Shown: positions 7,835-16,560 of the stretch, piece after piece
How the letters are laid out: every line of letters begins with the position of its first letter
Position numbering within the stretch: the stretch's first letter is position 1
NCBI RefSeq assembly: GCF_900142445.1
Contig: NZ_FRAV01000020.1
Span: 1-64,000, forward strand
Direction: 5' to 3'
DNA: 64,000 nt
Source of the DNA: Chryseobacterium polytrichastri
GTDB lineage: Bacteria > Bacteroidota > Bacteroidia > Flavobacteriales > Weeksellaceae
The notes under the pieces: generated by a model
What the model was told of the DNA's origin: nothing
The model's input: the letters and a program-made list of their open reading frames with translations, nothing else
Database searches by the model: none
Translations under genes and position numbers: made by a program

Positions 7835-9631
7835 TTACTTCTGCTTCTGCGCCCAAAGCTCCATTTTTCTATTCAAAACATTTAATGGAAGACATCCTTG
7901 GCTCAATACTTCATCATGGAATTTTGCTAAATTGAACTTACTTCCCAATTCTTTTTGATATTGATCTCTCAATTCACGAATTCTCAATGAACCGATTTTG
8001 TAACCCAAAGCTTGTCCAGGCATTGCCATATATCTTTCAACTTCTGCAGTTGCGCCCGCTTCATCGTATGAAATGTTGCTTAAGAAATATTTTATAGCTT
8101 CTTCTCTCGACATTTTTCCTGTGTGAATTCCTGTATCAACAACCAATCTCACAGCTCTTAGCATCTGATCGCTTAAATATCCCATTTTTTGATAAGGATC
8201 TGTATATAATCCGAATTCCGGACCTAGAGTTTCGCAGTAATGCGCCCAACCTTCACCGTAGGCTCCAAACCATCCGAATCTCATAAACTTCGGTAATTTT
8301 GTGTTTTCCTGTTGTATAGAAACCTGATAATGGTGTCCAGGAATAGCTTCGTGTAAGAAAAGAGACTCCATTCCTGAAGTAACATTGAATTTAGAAGGAT
8401 CGGGAAGGGGAACGTAGAAAATTCCCGGTCGTTTTCCGTCTGGTGTTCCTTGAATATATTCTGCACTGGCACTGGCTTCTCTGAATTTTTCAGTTTGTCT
8501 GATTTCAAATTTTGTTTTAGGAGTCACGCTAAACATGGTTTTTAGTTTCGGAGTGATCTTGGCTAAAATCGCATTGAATCCGTTTAAAACATCTTTAGAA
8601 GTTTTGTAAGGCATGGCTTTAGGATCTGTTTTTACAAAGGTGATGAACTCTTCCAGAGTTCCTGTAAAGCCAACTTGTTGTTTTACTTTCTCCATTTCTG
8701 CACGAAGCATAGCCACTTGCTGAAGTCCAATTTTATTGATCTCTTCTGGAGATTTATTGGTTGTTGTCCAGCTTTTTACATAATAAGCATAGATATCGCT
8801 TCCTTTTGGTAGGCTGTTGTAACCGTCTGTGTCTCTTCCTTTTGGCAAGTATTCTGTTTCTAAGAATTTACCCATTTTAGTGTAAGCGGGAATTATTTTT
8901 TTAGAAATTGCCTCTTGATACAGTTTAGTGAATTTATCTTTTTGAGCAGTAGTGAAATTTTTCGGGAAATGCTGAATGGGGCCGTAGAAAATGTTTTTTT
9001 CAAAATTAGGATTGATGATCTCCTCGGCTTTCATCTGAGGAATCATTTTTACAATCAGTTTTTTAGGTAAAACCATCTTATTATTGATTCCTTCTTTAAA
9101 GTTTTCGATGGCGGCATCCATCCATAAAGGGAATTTATCCATTCTTTTTAACCAGTCTTCATAATCTTTTTCAGTTTTAAAAGGCTGACTTCCTTCTCCA
9201 CTTCCATACAATGGGAAATTTAAAGGGAGACCTCCAAATTGAGTAAAAGGAATGTATTCCGGATGATAAGCATAAGCTTCAGTTTTATCTTTTAAGGTGA
9301 AATCCAACACATCAAAAACAACTTTATCATCATCAGAAAGGCTCTTGTAATCTACCTGATCCAATTGTTTCTGAACAGAATTATAGAAAGCTACTTCGCC
9401 TGAAATGAAATCTTTATCGATATTGATCGGAAGTTGATCATTATATCTTAGGTCTCCTTGTGATGTAGCATCCAGCGGATACAATTTTAGATATTGCTCA
9501 TAATAATTGGAAGCAATAGAATCTATATTGGTAGGAGTAACTTTCGTTAAAGGAGAATCGGATTTTTTACATGAAATTAAGCTTACAGCTAAGCCTAACC
9601 CTAAAATGCTTTTCGATAAAATGTTTTTCAT
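7835..9631 (-). CDS. DUF885 family lipoprotein, predicted metallopeptidase
   Basis: A signal peptide with a lipobox (VSLISC, Cys21) predicts a lipid-anchored envelope protein. The DUF885 hallmarks are HEAIPGHH near residue 424 and GEGWAHYCE near residue 456, which together supply likely zinc ligands and a catalytic Glu, as in thermolysin-like folds. At 598 residues it has normal family length. A role in peptide breakdown outside the inner membrane is a reasonable inference, but the substrate is unknown. A -7 box lies upstream and a terminator follows, so it appears monocistronic. Confidence 0.85.
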   Translation of the reverse strand: MKNILSKSILGLGLAVSLISCKKSDSPLTKVTPTNIDSIASNYYEQYLKLYPLDATSQGDLRYNDQLPINIDKDFISGEVAFYNSVQKQLDQVDYKSLSDDDKVVFDVLDFTLKDKTEAYAYHPEYIPFTQFGGLPLNFPLYGSGEGSQPFKTEKDYEDWLKRMDKFPLWMDAAIENFKEGINNKMVLPKKLIVKMIPQMKAEEIINPNFEKNIFYGPIQHFPKNFTTAQKDKFTKLYQEAISKKIIPAYTKMGKFLETEYLPKGRDTDGYNSLPKGSDIYAYYVKSWTTTNKSPEEINKIGLQQVAMLRAEMEKVKQQVGFTGTLEEFITFVKTDPKAMPYKTSKDVLNGFNAILAKITPKLKTMFSVTPKTKFEIRQTEKFREASASAEYIQGTPDGKRPGIFYVPLPDPSKFNVTSGMESLFLHEAIPGHHYQVSIQQENTKLPKFMRFGWFGAYGEGWAHYCETLGPEFGLYTDPYQKMGYLSDQMLRAVRLVVDTGIHTGKMSREEAIKYFLSNISYDEAGATAEVERYMAMPGQALGYKIGSLRIRELRDQYQKELGSKFNLAKFHDEVLSQGCLPLNVLNRKMELWAQKQK

Positions 9632-9651
9632 TTTCAGAATCTTTATGAAAA

Positions 9652-9659
9652 CAAAAGTA
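9652..9659 (-). promoter_or_regulatory. -7 box TACTTTTG for the DUF885 gene
   Basis: Minus-strand TACTTTTG matches TAnnTTTG, 20 nt upstream of the start codon at 9631. No clear -33 TTG is seen. Confidence 0.45.
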
Positions 9660-9746
9660 AGTATTATTGAAAATAAACCGATTATTAATAAACTCGATTT
9701 TTAGAAAAATAATTTTCAAAAAATTTTCCACTTTCAATCTATTTTT

Positions 9747-9754
9747 TATCTTTG
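9747..9754 (+). promoter_or_regulatory. -7 box TATCTTTG for the acidic 153-residue gene
   Basis: TATCTTTG matches the consensus exactly, 49 nt before the start at 9804. No convincing -33 TTG is seen. Confidence 0.45.
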
Positions 9755-9803
9755 CTGATAACGTTTAACAATCATATATATTACAGCTCTTTTTTAAGAA
9801 ATA

Positions 9804-10265
9804 ATGAAAGGGATTTTAAAAATTTACCATCCGGACGAAACGCTAACATACAATATTAGAAATACTTATTGCAAAGCGGTTTACAGTAACCAAGAACATT
9901 TTCTTGAGGTTGAAATCATAACGGATGACAGCTTGGATCATATAGATGATGATTCTTTACACTACAATTTTCCACAGCTTTCGCTTAATGTTTTCGATTT
10001 TCCTATCGAAACAGCAGAAATAGCAGGAAAAACCATTCAAATCAATGATTCTGATGAAGAAACCTACACAGAAGTAGATCTATTCGACGATGAAGAGGCT
10101 TTTATCTATGATAATGAGCTTCAATTCGAGAAAAATGAAGAAGATGTGCTGCAAGTAACTTGGAAAGGAACCATTGATGATTTCTATACAGGATCGGACA
10201 CGCCGATTTCTTTTAGGCTCAAATGCGAATTTAAACAAGATGATATTGTAGTAGACGAGGATTAA
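9804..10265 (+). CDS. Conserved-looking acidic cytosolic protein, unknown function
   Basis: I do not recognise this family. The 153-residue protein has no signal peptide or membrane segment and is strongly acidic, with Asp/Glu clusters around residues 42-52, 83-97 and at the C-terminus. Its alternating hydrophobic pattern suggests beta strands. Codon use resembles its neighbours, so it is probably a resident gene. It precedes the Ton operon by about 180 bp, with a separate promoter between them. Confidence 0.65.
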   Translation: MKGILKIYHPDETLTYNIRNTYCKAVYSNQEHFLEVEIITDDSLDHIDDDSLHYNFPQLSLNVFDFPIETAEIAGKTIQINDSDEETYTEVDLFDDEEAFIYDNELQFEKNEEDVLQVTWKGTIDDFYTGSDTPISFRLKCEFKQDDIVVDED

Positions 10266-10405
10266 GATTCATTTTTCCTCAGTCGTTTTGTAATCAGATT
10301 TCTTTTCAAAATAATTTTTTGGAGAGAAATTTGCTATTGATAATAAATAAAAAATTTTAAGTTGTTTTTAAGCAATTTTTAAGACATCAATTCATAATAT
10401 TCCAC

Positions 10406-10413
10406 TATTTTTG
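10406..10413 (+). promoter_or_regulatory. -7 box TATTTTTG for the Ton operon
   Basis: TATTTTTG matches TAnnTTTG, 30 nt before the start of the ExbB-like gene. The -33 element is not recognisable. Confidence 0.45.
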
Positions 10414-10443
10414 TCGTTAAAACCTTTATAAATATTCATATCA

Positions 10444-11148
10444 ATGCTGTTAACGGAACTTACTCAGATTTTATTTGCACAAATAACTGCACCTGCAGTT
10501 GCAACAGACGATTTAGAATTTTCATTTTGGAAGATCATGTTCCACGGAGGGGCTTTCGCTAAAATAGTAATGTTTACCGTACTGGCACTTGGTGTATTTT
10601 CGGTATATCTGTTTTTTGAAAGATTTTTCTTTATTAAAAGACTCACTTCAAAAACAGATTCTGATTTTATGAATAATATTGAAGATTTTATTAAGGAAGG
10701 AAAAATAGAATCGGCAGCAGATTACTGTAAAAGACAAAACTCTCCTGAAGGAAGAATTTTAGAAAAAGGAATTTCAAGATTGGGACGCCCTGTTTCAGAT
10801 ATTGTAAGCGCTATGGAGTCTCAGGCTCAAGTAGAAGTTGCCAATATGGAGAAAAACCTTAACCTTTTGGCGGTAGTACCAAGTATTGCTCCGATGTTAG
10901 GACTTTTGGGAACGGTTATCGGAATGATCATAGCATTCTTTAATCTATCTCATGCATCAGGATCTTTCTCTCCTAAAACATTGTCAGAAGGTATTTATAC
11001 GGCCTTGGGACAAACTGCGGTTGGTCTTGCAGTAGCAATTCCTGCTAACTTTTTCTACAATATTCTTTTAACAAGAATTGATAAATTCGTATTAAGGGCT
11101 CAGAATATGTCTGGCGAATTTTTAGATCTTATCAACAAACCTTTATAA
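10444..11148 (+). CDS. ExbB/TolQ/MotA family proton channel subunit
   Basis: An inner-membrane subunit that uses proton flow to energise TonB. Three membrane segments are visible (about 30-55, 140-165 and 180-205). The second sits in PSIAPMLGLLGTVIGMI, the family signature, and the third follows GIYTALGQTAVGLAVAIPAN. At 234 residues it has normal length. It is followed after 10 bp by ExbD-like and then TonB-like genes, which identifies a complete Ton motor for outer-membrane receptors. Confidence 0.93.
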   Translation: MLLTELTQILFAQITAPAVATDDLEFSFWKIMFHGGAFAKIVMFTVLALGVFSVYLFFERFFFIKRLTSKTDSDFMNNIEDFIKEGKIESAADYCKRQNSPEGRILEKGISRLGRPVSDIVSAMESQAQVEVANMEKNLNLLAVVPSIAPMLGLLGTVIGMIIAFFNLSHASGSFSPKTLSEGIYTALGQTAVGLAVAIPANFFYNILLTRIDKFVLRAQNMSGEFLDLINKPL

Positions 11149-11158
11149 ATCTTTCCAG

Positions 11159-11557
11159 ATGAAAATTCAGAGAAGAAATAAAGCAAATCCCGAATTCAGT
11201 TTAGCAGCGATGACAGATGTTATCTTGCTGATGCTGATATTCTTTATGATTACTTCATCAGCAGCCAACCAAAGTGCGATTGAGGTAAATCTACCAAAAG
11301 CGGGAGCGGTAGAAGATAATATTCCCAATCCTTTAGTGGTAAGCATTAAACCGGATGGGTCCTATTTTGTGGATGATAATCCTGTAACGAAAGACCAATT
11401 GGAGTCTGTGATTGTGAGTAAATTAACCAATCAAACCAATAAGTCTTTTACCATTCGTGCAGACGAAAATACAATGCATAAAGATGTTGTTTTCGCTATG
11501 GAAATTGCTGAGAAGAATAAATTTAATATTGCCATTGCAACAGTTAAAGATAAATAA
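11159..11557 (+). CDS. ExbD/TolR family proton channel subunit
   Basis: A partner of the ExbB-like subunit. One N-terminal membrane helix (about 15-37) begins with AAMTDVILLMLIFFM, in which Asp near residue 21 is the conserved proton-carrying residue. A periplasmic domain of about 90 residues follows. At 132 residues it has normal length. It is the second gene of the exbB-exbD-tonB operon. Confidence 0.93.
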   Translation: MKIQRRNKANPEFSLAAMTDVILLMLIFFMITSSAANQSAIEVNLPKAGAVEDNIPNPLVVSIKPDGSYFVDDNPVTKDQLESVIVSKLTNQTNKSFTIRADENTMHKDVVFAMEIAEKNKFNIAIATVKDK

Positions 11558-11580
11558 TAACAGGTAAGGATCATTTTGAA

Positions 11581-12474
11581 ATGAGAGGCTATACAGCAGA
11601 TAAAAACGAGCATAACAAAGACAGGATAAAAAGTGCCATACTTTCTATTCTTATTTGGTCTGCCATCTTGCTTTTTGTTTTTCTTTATAAATTAAAACCA
11701 GAGTTGGATAAAAAACCAGATGAGGTAATTACCACAATGTTGGTTAATTTTGGAGATAATCGAAATGCGAAAGGTGTTGAAGAGCCCGCGGAGCAAGAGG
11801 GAAGTTTAGCTGCGGCTACAGAAGAAGTAACTCCAGAGCCTGTTGAAGCTGCTGTTCCTGAAACGAAAACGATAGTAAAACCAGAACCCAAGCCAGAGGT
11901 TAAAAAGGCCGAAGTTAAGGAGAAGGTTATTACAGGGAAAAATTCAAAGCTTACGGTTCCTAAAAAGGAAAAAGAAGAAGCGAAAAAATCTGATAAGAAA
12001 GCCGCAACAAGCGCTTCTGCTTCTAAGAATACTAAAAAGGCAGGTGCCGCAACCGCCAATTCCAAAACAGGAAATGGAGACGGAAAAGGAAATGCTGCCA
12101 TTGGAAATTTAATTAAAGGAAGAGGAACAAAAGCCGGAAGTCAGGGAACTGGAGAAGGAGTAGGAAATTCCGGAGATCCTTTAGGGGGTGATGGAAATGG
12201 CGATAGTAAAGTTGGAATTGATAGAAAGTTAATCGGATATATTCCCGGAACGATGGGAAGAGGTGGAGCGCAACCTAGTAATAGCTGCACAGCAAGTGGA
12301 ACAATTACAATAGCATACACTGTAGATAAAGCCGGAAATGTAGTCTCAGCAAGACGATCAGGAGGAACATCCGATTCCTGTATTTCTTCTACGGCGGTAT
12401 CTTGGGTTAAAAAGTATGTGAAGGCTGAAAAAGCAAGCACATCCTCAACAGGAACCTATAAAATTACATTCTAA
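11581..12474 (+). CDS. TonB-like energy transducer
   Basis: Links the ExbB/ExbD motor to outer-membrane receptors. A single N-terminal membrane segment lies at about 19-37. A long Pro/Lys/Glu/Ala-rich periplasmic spacer follows (about 60-155), then a Gly/Asn-rich stretch (155-210) and a C-terminal domain (about 225-297) with YTVDKAGNVVSARRS, the usual TonB C-terminal strand-helix pattern. Two Cys (SCTASG and DSCISS) lie in the last domain. It is 23 bp downstream of the ExbD gene and ends at a strong terminator. Confidence 0.88.
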   Translation: MRGYTADKNEHNKDRIKSAILSILIWSAILLFVFLYKLKPELDKKPDEVITTMLVNFGDNRNAKGVEEPAEQEGSLAAATEEVTPEPVEAAVPETKTIVKPEPKPEVKKAEVKEKVITGKNSKLTVPKKEKEEAKKSDKKAATSASASKNTKKAGAATANSKTGNGDGKGNAAIGNLIKGRGTKAGSQGTGEGVGNSGDPLGGDGNGDSKVGIDRKLIGYIPGTMGRGGAQPSNSCTASGTITIAYTVDKAGNVVSARRSGGTSDSCISSTAVSWVKKYVKAEKASTSSTGTYKITF

Positions 12475-12480
12475 AATATA

Positions 12481-12507
12481 AAAGCACTTTATTCAAGTGC
12501 TTTTTTT
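12481..12507. terminator. Bidirectional terminator after the Ton operon
   Basis: AAAGCACTT pairs with AAGTGCTTT around a short loop, with T-runs on both strands. It also covers the stop codon of the converging gene that ends at 12489. Confidence 0.85.
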
Positions 12508-12881
12508 ATTTCGTTGATTCTGTTGATAACCGGAAGTGCAAAAATTCCGCTGGTTTGAAGATACAGTTCATAGAACGTTTTTGCTTTGTCTAAAAAGTCA
12601 TTGTTTTGTTGTCCTCTGCCCGTAAAATAGAAAAGATTCCCAAGCATTTCATAATAATCTTTGTGATCTCTTTCCTGTCTTTCGTTGACGATTTCTATAA
12701 TTTCTTCTTTTGATTTTGATGAAAGGGTAGCAAAATCAAACTTGAAAATATCTCTCATTAACGTTTCGAAATCTAATTCTTTCTGCATTAAACTTTCCTC
12801 AGGTTTGTCTAAAATCAGTTTTTCTAATGCTTGAGTTAACTGACGTATGAGTCGTAATGTGAATTCTTTATCTGTGATCAT
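12489..12881 (-). CDS. Small helical cytosolic protein (DUF6483-like)
   Basis: A 130-residue protein predicted to be all-helical, with a tetratricopeptide-like end (DYYEMLGNLFYFTG ... KAKTFYELYL). The N-terminus (LRLIRQLTQALEKL) resembles the DUF6483 family, but I hold that match lightly. There is no signal peptide or membrane segment. It converges on the Ton operon. The function is unknown. Confidence 0.65.
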   Translation of the reverse strand: MITDKEFTLRLIRQLTQALEKLILDKPEESLMQKELDFETLMRDIFKFDFATLSSKSKEEIIEIVNERQERDHKDYYEMLGNLFYFTGRGQQNNDFLDKAKTFYELYLQTSGIFALPVINRINEIKKALE

Positions 12882-12919
12882 ATTTATCTTTTTATTATTT
12901 ATATATTATTAATGGTTTG

Positions 12920-13414
12920 TTACAAAAAAACTACAATAGATAGGAAACCTGCAATGACAAAAATAATTAAACTATAGCAAACATCATTTTGGTCAGATTT
13001 TCTGTTCTCTAATTTACTGTATCTATGATTTATAGATTTGGTTATGAGTAAAGGTATTGGTTCTTTTTTGTAAATCCATTTAAAAATAAAACGAGTAATT
13101 TGTAAGAATATAAAAATTAAAAAAGGTAAAATAGAGGATGTAAAATCTTCTTGTACTGTTAGCCATAATGTACAAATTGCTAACCACAGTAAGAAAAAAT
13201 AAATATTCCTAAATTTTTCTGATAATGGAGTTGAAATTGGTACCCACCAAAGGGCCATAAAAACTATTGATCCCATTATTTTTATAATCTCTAAATGGAT
13301 TTGAATATATTTAAAATAGTAAATGAGAATTTCTATGAACACGATTAAGCTAAGTGAAATTATTTCATATAAACTCAACGGTTTTAGAAAAAATCCAAAT
13401 TTTATATTTTTCAA
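12920..13414 (-). CDS. Integral membrane protein of unknown function
   Basis: No family is recognised. Hydrophobic segments at about 15-34, 45-60, 70-88, 92-112 and 147-164 suggest four or five membrane passes, with a charged loop (about 113-145) on one side. The gene is AT-rich even for this genome and sits between two ordinary genes on the same strand, so it may be an accessory insertion. The ATG at 13414 is the only good start. Confidence 0.6.
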   Translation of the reverse strand: MKNIKFGFFLKPLSLYEIISLSLIVFIEILIYYFKYIQIHLEIIKIMGSIVFMALWWVPISTPLSEKFRNIYFFLLWLAICTLWLTVQEDFTSSILPFLIFIFLQITRFIFKWIYKKEPIPLLITKSINHRYSKLENRKSDQNDVCYSLIIFVIAGFLSIVVFL

Positions 13415-13444
13415 CTTAAGGAGTTTAATTTTTAATTGATATAC

Positions 13445-14848
13445 TTATGCAAAAAACAAATAAGCCAAAGCAATTGCAGTAATAACACCTACTAAATCTG
13501 CCAAAAGCATAGCAATTACCGTATATCTAGTGTTCTTCACGGCTACAGCTCCAAAATAAACTGCAATCACGTAAAACGTCGTATCTGAGCTTCCCTGAAG
13601 AACTGCTGCTAACTTCCCTTGGAAACTGTCTGCTCCGAAAGTTGACATTGTATCCACCATCATTCCACGAGCTCCGGAACCGGATAAAGGTTTGATTAAT
13701 GCTGTTGGAAGTCCGTCAACAAAACGAGGGTCGAAATTAGCAGTATAGGCCACCCATTTCATTCCATCGATGATGACATCAAAAACGCCGGAAGTTCTTA
13801 GAAGAGAAATAGCAATCAACATTCCCACTAAATAAGGAATGATCTTGACACAGGTAGTGAAACCTTCTTTTGCGCCTTCAATAAAAGCATCAAAAACATT
13901 AATTTTTTTATAAAGAGCACCGAGTACAATTCCTAAAAATATAAAAAGTATTAATCCATTGCTTAACACTTTGCTAAAAGTGTCTAATTCGTCTTTACTT
14001 AATTGAACCAAGTATACCACCAAAAGTCCAATGATCGCTGAAATTCCGCCTACATAAGCGATAACTACGGGACGAAGAAGATTTATTTTCTGATATAAAG
14101 AAACAATGATCATGGCTGCTAACGTCGCTGCAAACGTGGCAATCATACACGGAAGAAAAATATCCGTTGGCGTTTTAGAACCCATAGAAGCTCTGATTGC
14201 AATGATAGAAACCGGAATCAAAGTCATTCCTCCAGCATGAAGACACAGAAACATAATTTGAGAATTACTCGCGGTATCTTTATTTGGATTTAAAGTTTGC
14301 AGACTTTCCATGGCTTTTAAACCAAATGGGGTGGCGGCATTATCCAATCCTAAAAGATTAGCACTGAAATTCATTAACATATGCCCGAAAGCAGGATGGT
14401 TTTTTGGTATTTCGGGGAATAATTTTGAAAAGAAAGGTTGAATTAATCGACTTAAAAGATTGATTCCGCCTGCTTTTTCTGCGATACTCATGAATCCCAT
14501 GAATAAGGTCATGATTCCTATCAAGCCAATGCAGATTTTTACGGCAGTTTCAGAGGTTCCGATAACGCCATCTGATTCCTGAACACGATATACTTTTACG
14601 TCTTGTTTCAGAGAATCTGTTTTGTAATGAATTCTGCTTTCTGCAAAATTCTGTTTTTTCATCAAACTGTCTCGGACAATAGGAGAGAGCGTGCTCATTT
14701 TCTGAGTTGCGATTTGCACTGTATCACCGCCCTTCCCAACAACCATATCATTGAAAATGGTTTTGTAATGACTTGATGACATATACTTTATGCTTGCAAT
14801 AGCAATGGCAACGATAATAAAAGCCGACCAAATTCTGCTGAGAACCAT
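13445..14848 (-). CDS. SpmA-SpmB fusion, nucleoside-recognition (Gate) domain membrane protein
   Basis: An integral membrane protein combining both spore-maturation-type halves. The first half (about 100-250) contains GHMLMNFSANLLGLDNAATPFG, characteristic of SpmA. The second half (about 300-467) contains TALIKPLSGSGARGMMVDTM and LQGSSDTTFYVIAVYFGAV, characteristic of SpmB. A periplasmic or cytosolic insert (about 25-95) separates the first membrane helix from the rest. At 467 residues it matches fused forms seen in non-sporulating bacteria. The transported molecule is not known, and the spore name should not be taken literally. Confidence 0.85.
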   Translation of the reverse strand: MVLSRIWSAFIIVAIAIASIKYMSSSHYKTIFNDMVVGKGGDTVQIATQKMSTLSPIVRDSLMKKQNFAESRIHYKTDSLKQDVKVYRVQESDGVIGTSETAVKICIGLIGIMTLFMGFMSIAEKAGGINLLSRLIQPFFSKLFPEIPKNHPAFGHMLMNFSANLLGLDNAATPFGLKAMESLQTLNPNKDTASNSQIMFLCLHAGGMTLIPVSIIAIRASMGSKTPTDIFLPCMIATFAATLAAMIIVSLYQKINLLRPVVIAYVGGISAIIGLLVVYLVQLSKDELDTFSKVLSNGLILFIFLGIVLGALYKKINVFDAFIEGAKEGFTTCVKIIPYLVGMLIAISLLRTSGVFDVIIDGMKWVAYTANFDPRFVDGLPTALIKPLSGSGARGMMVDTMSTFGADSFQGKLAAVLQGSSDTTFYVIAVYFGAVAVKNTRYTVIAMLLADLVGVITAIALAYLFFA

Positions 14849-14919
14849 TTGATTAAATTAAAATTTGAGAAAAGATAATAAATTTAATGTAAAACTATTT
14901 AAACTTTTATTTTTTTTGA

Positions 14920-15023
14920 ACCATTAAGATTGAATAAGGAGTTAAGAATATTATGATTTAGCTTAAAAAATCAGAATGATTGACCTTAACTCAACTTAAA
15001 ATCTTAATAAGACTTAATGGTTT
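14920..15023. repeat. Intergenic palindromic repeat, family B
   Basis: AACCATTAAG (14920-14929) is inverted at 15014-15023, with further degenerate matches towards the centre (words such as TTAAG and CTTAA). The roughly 104-bp element fills most of the gap between two leftward genes. Confidence 0.65.
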
Positions 15024-15041
15024 TAAAATATTCTTGAAAAA

Positions 15042-15554
15042 TTATTTTTCATCAAGGTAAACTAAATGCCCCGCAAAATCATCATCCAAATTTTTCAGAA
15101 CTTTTGCGTCTTTCATTTTATCAATTAAAGAATCAATAAAAAATCCCTTTTCAAAAAACTGACGGTGGATTCCGGGTAATAGTTCCATGAAATAATCCAT
15201 ACCTATTTTATTGTTATGAAGATCCATTTTGGTTTCCAGGGGCTTATTAGGAAATAATTCTTCATGCATATCGGTTATTCTTTTGCAGAAATCCAATGCT
15301 TTTTCGGGTGAAGAAACCTTGCTGCAGTACATCAGGATAAAAGCACACCAAAGTGAATGTCTGAAAGCGTTTCCTATCCCATTATTAGATGCCGTTTCGG
15401 GAAAGCGGTTCTGAGCAATGGTGAAAGCTTGTATGGTGGCATAAAAACTTAATAAAGAAAAGAGAGGATGGGGTAGAACAAGCGATAAAAGGCGCATGAT
15501 CTTTTTAAAGCTCATACTTCGGATCGTATTGAAAAATATTTTAAAAGTCCTCAT
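15042..15554 (-). CDS. DUF6973-like protein
   Basis: A 170-residue protein with a conserved-looking core GIGNAFRHSLWCAFI and DLHNNKIG. The His, Arg and Asn residues of these segments suggest a polar active or binding site. I associate this pattern with the DUF6973 family, from memory. A hydrophobic stretch near 28-48 may be a membrane anchor or buried helix. It is alone between two repeats and followed on the same strand by the SpmAB gene. The function is unknown. Confidence 0.6.
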   Translation of the reverse strand: MRTFKIFFNTIRSMSFKKIMRLLSLVLPHPLFSLLSFYATIQAFTIAQNRFPETASNNGIGNAFRHSLWCAFILMYCSKVSSPEKALDFCKRITDMHEELFPNKPLETKMDLHNNKIGMDYFMELLPGIHRQFFEKGFFIDSLIDKMKDAKVLKNLDDDFAGHLVYLDEK

Positions 15555-15608
15555 AAATAAAAATCTCTCCCCAATTAGAGAGAGATTGTATTGTATTTGT
15601 TACAAATT

Positions 15609-16463
15609 TTAAGCATGTACTGCTAATAAATTTACTGTCTTAGCTACTACTTCTTTAATTTCAGTTCTTTTCACGATGAAATCTACGAATCCTTTTTCCT
15701 GCAAGAATTCAGAAGTTTGGAAACCTTCCGGTAAGTCTCTACCGATGGTCTCACGGATAACTCTTGGTCCTGCAAAGCCAATCAAAGCTTTAGGTTCAGC
15801 CATGATAATGTCCGCCGTCATTGCGAAAGAAGCTGTAATTCCTCCAAAAGTAGGGTCGCAAAGATATGCAATGTATAAAAGTCCTGCTTCTGAAAGTTGA
15901 GCCAATTTAGCCTGTACTTTAGCCAATTGCATCAAAGAGTACGTTGCTTCCTGCATTCTCGCTCCTCCAGACTGACAAATAATCATATAAGGAAGTTTGT
16001 TGGCGATACAGTAATCAATTGCTCTTCTGATCTTTTCACCCATTACAGAACCTAACGATCCTCCAATAAAAGCGAAATCCATACAAGAAACTACCATTTT
16101 AGTCCCGTTTACAGTTCCTACACCATTTCTAATAGAATCAGTAAGCTTTGTTTTTGCTCTTACTTCTTTTAAACGGTCTGCATAAGCCTTTGTATCTTTG
16201 AAGCCCAGGATGTCTATACTTTCAACATTAGCATCTAGTTCAGTGAATTTACCTTCGTCAAAAAGGATATCAAAAAATTCTGCACTTCCTATTCTTACAT
16301 GAAATCCATCTTCAGGAGAAACATAATTGTTTTTCTTAAGTTCATCATGTTCTACTACTTTTCCTGACGGAGTTTGGTGCCAAAGACCTTTGGGAACATC
16401 CTTTTTTTCATCAGTAGAGGTCGTAATGTTTTTTGCTTTTCTTTTAAACCAGTCGAATGCCAT
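15609..16463 (-). CDS. accD: Acetyl-CoA carboxylase carboxyltransferase subunit beta, zinc-ribbon-less
   Basis: The beta half of the carboxyltransferase that moves CO2 from carboxybiotin to acetyl-CoA, the first step of fatty acid synthesis. The core shows [19 protein letters not shown] and [16 protein letters not shown] chose the ATG at 16463 (MAFDWFKRK, 284 residues), the usual family start, over the one 11 codons upstream. In E. coli AccD four N-terminal Cys bind zinc; here the matching region ([10 protein letters not shown] ... [12 protein letters not shown]) has no Cys. The accA gene is not nearby. Confidence 0.93.
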   Translation of the reverse strand: MAFDWFKRKAKNITTSTDEKKDVPKGLWHQTPSGKVVEHDELKKNNYVSPEDGFHVRIGSAEFFDILFDEGKFTELDANVESIDILGFKDTKAYADRLKEVRAKTKLTDSIRNGVGTVNGTKMVVSCMDFAFIGGSLGSVMGEKIRRAIDYCIANKLPYMIICQSGGARMQEATYSLMQLAKVQAKLAQLSEAGLLYIAYLCDPTFGGITASFAMTADIIMAEPKALIGFAGPRVIRETIGRDLPEGFQTSEFLQEKGFVDFIVKRTEIKEVVAKTVNLLAVHA

Positions 16464-16495
16464 TTTATAAGTATTAATGTACAATGTAGAATGCA

Positions 16496-16544
16496 AAATG
16501 TATAAAGAGGTAAGTATTTGAATGACTCACTGCTTTATACATTT
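16496..16544. repeat. Inverted repeat between fbaA and accD
   Basis: AAATGTATAAAG (16496-16507) is inverted exactly at 16533-16544. It could be a transcript end or an RNA-processing site between the two leftward genes. No strong T-run follows. Confidence 0.6.
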
Positions 16545-16560
16545 CACTTTTTACAAATTG

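Noticed and set aside
11685..12440. Two long minus-strand frames inside the TonB-like gene
   Set aside because: Shadows of the Lys/Ala/Gly-rich spacer; the sense strand has the TonB domain plan and operon context.
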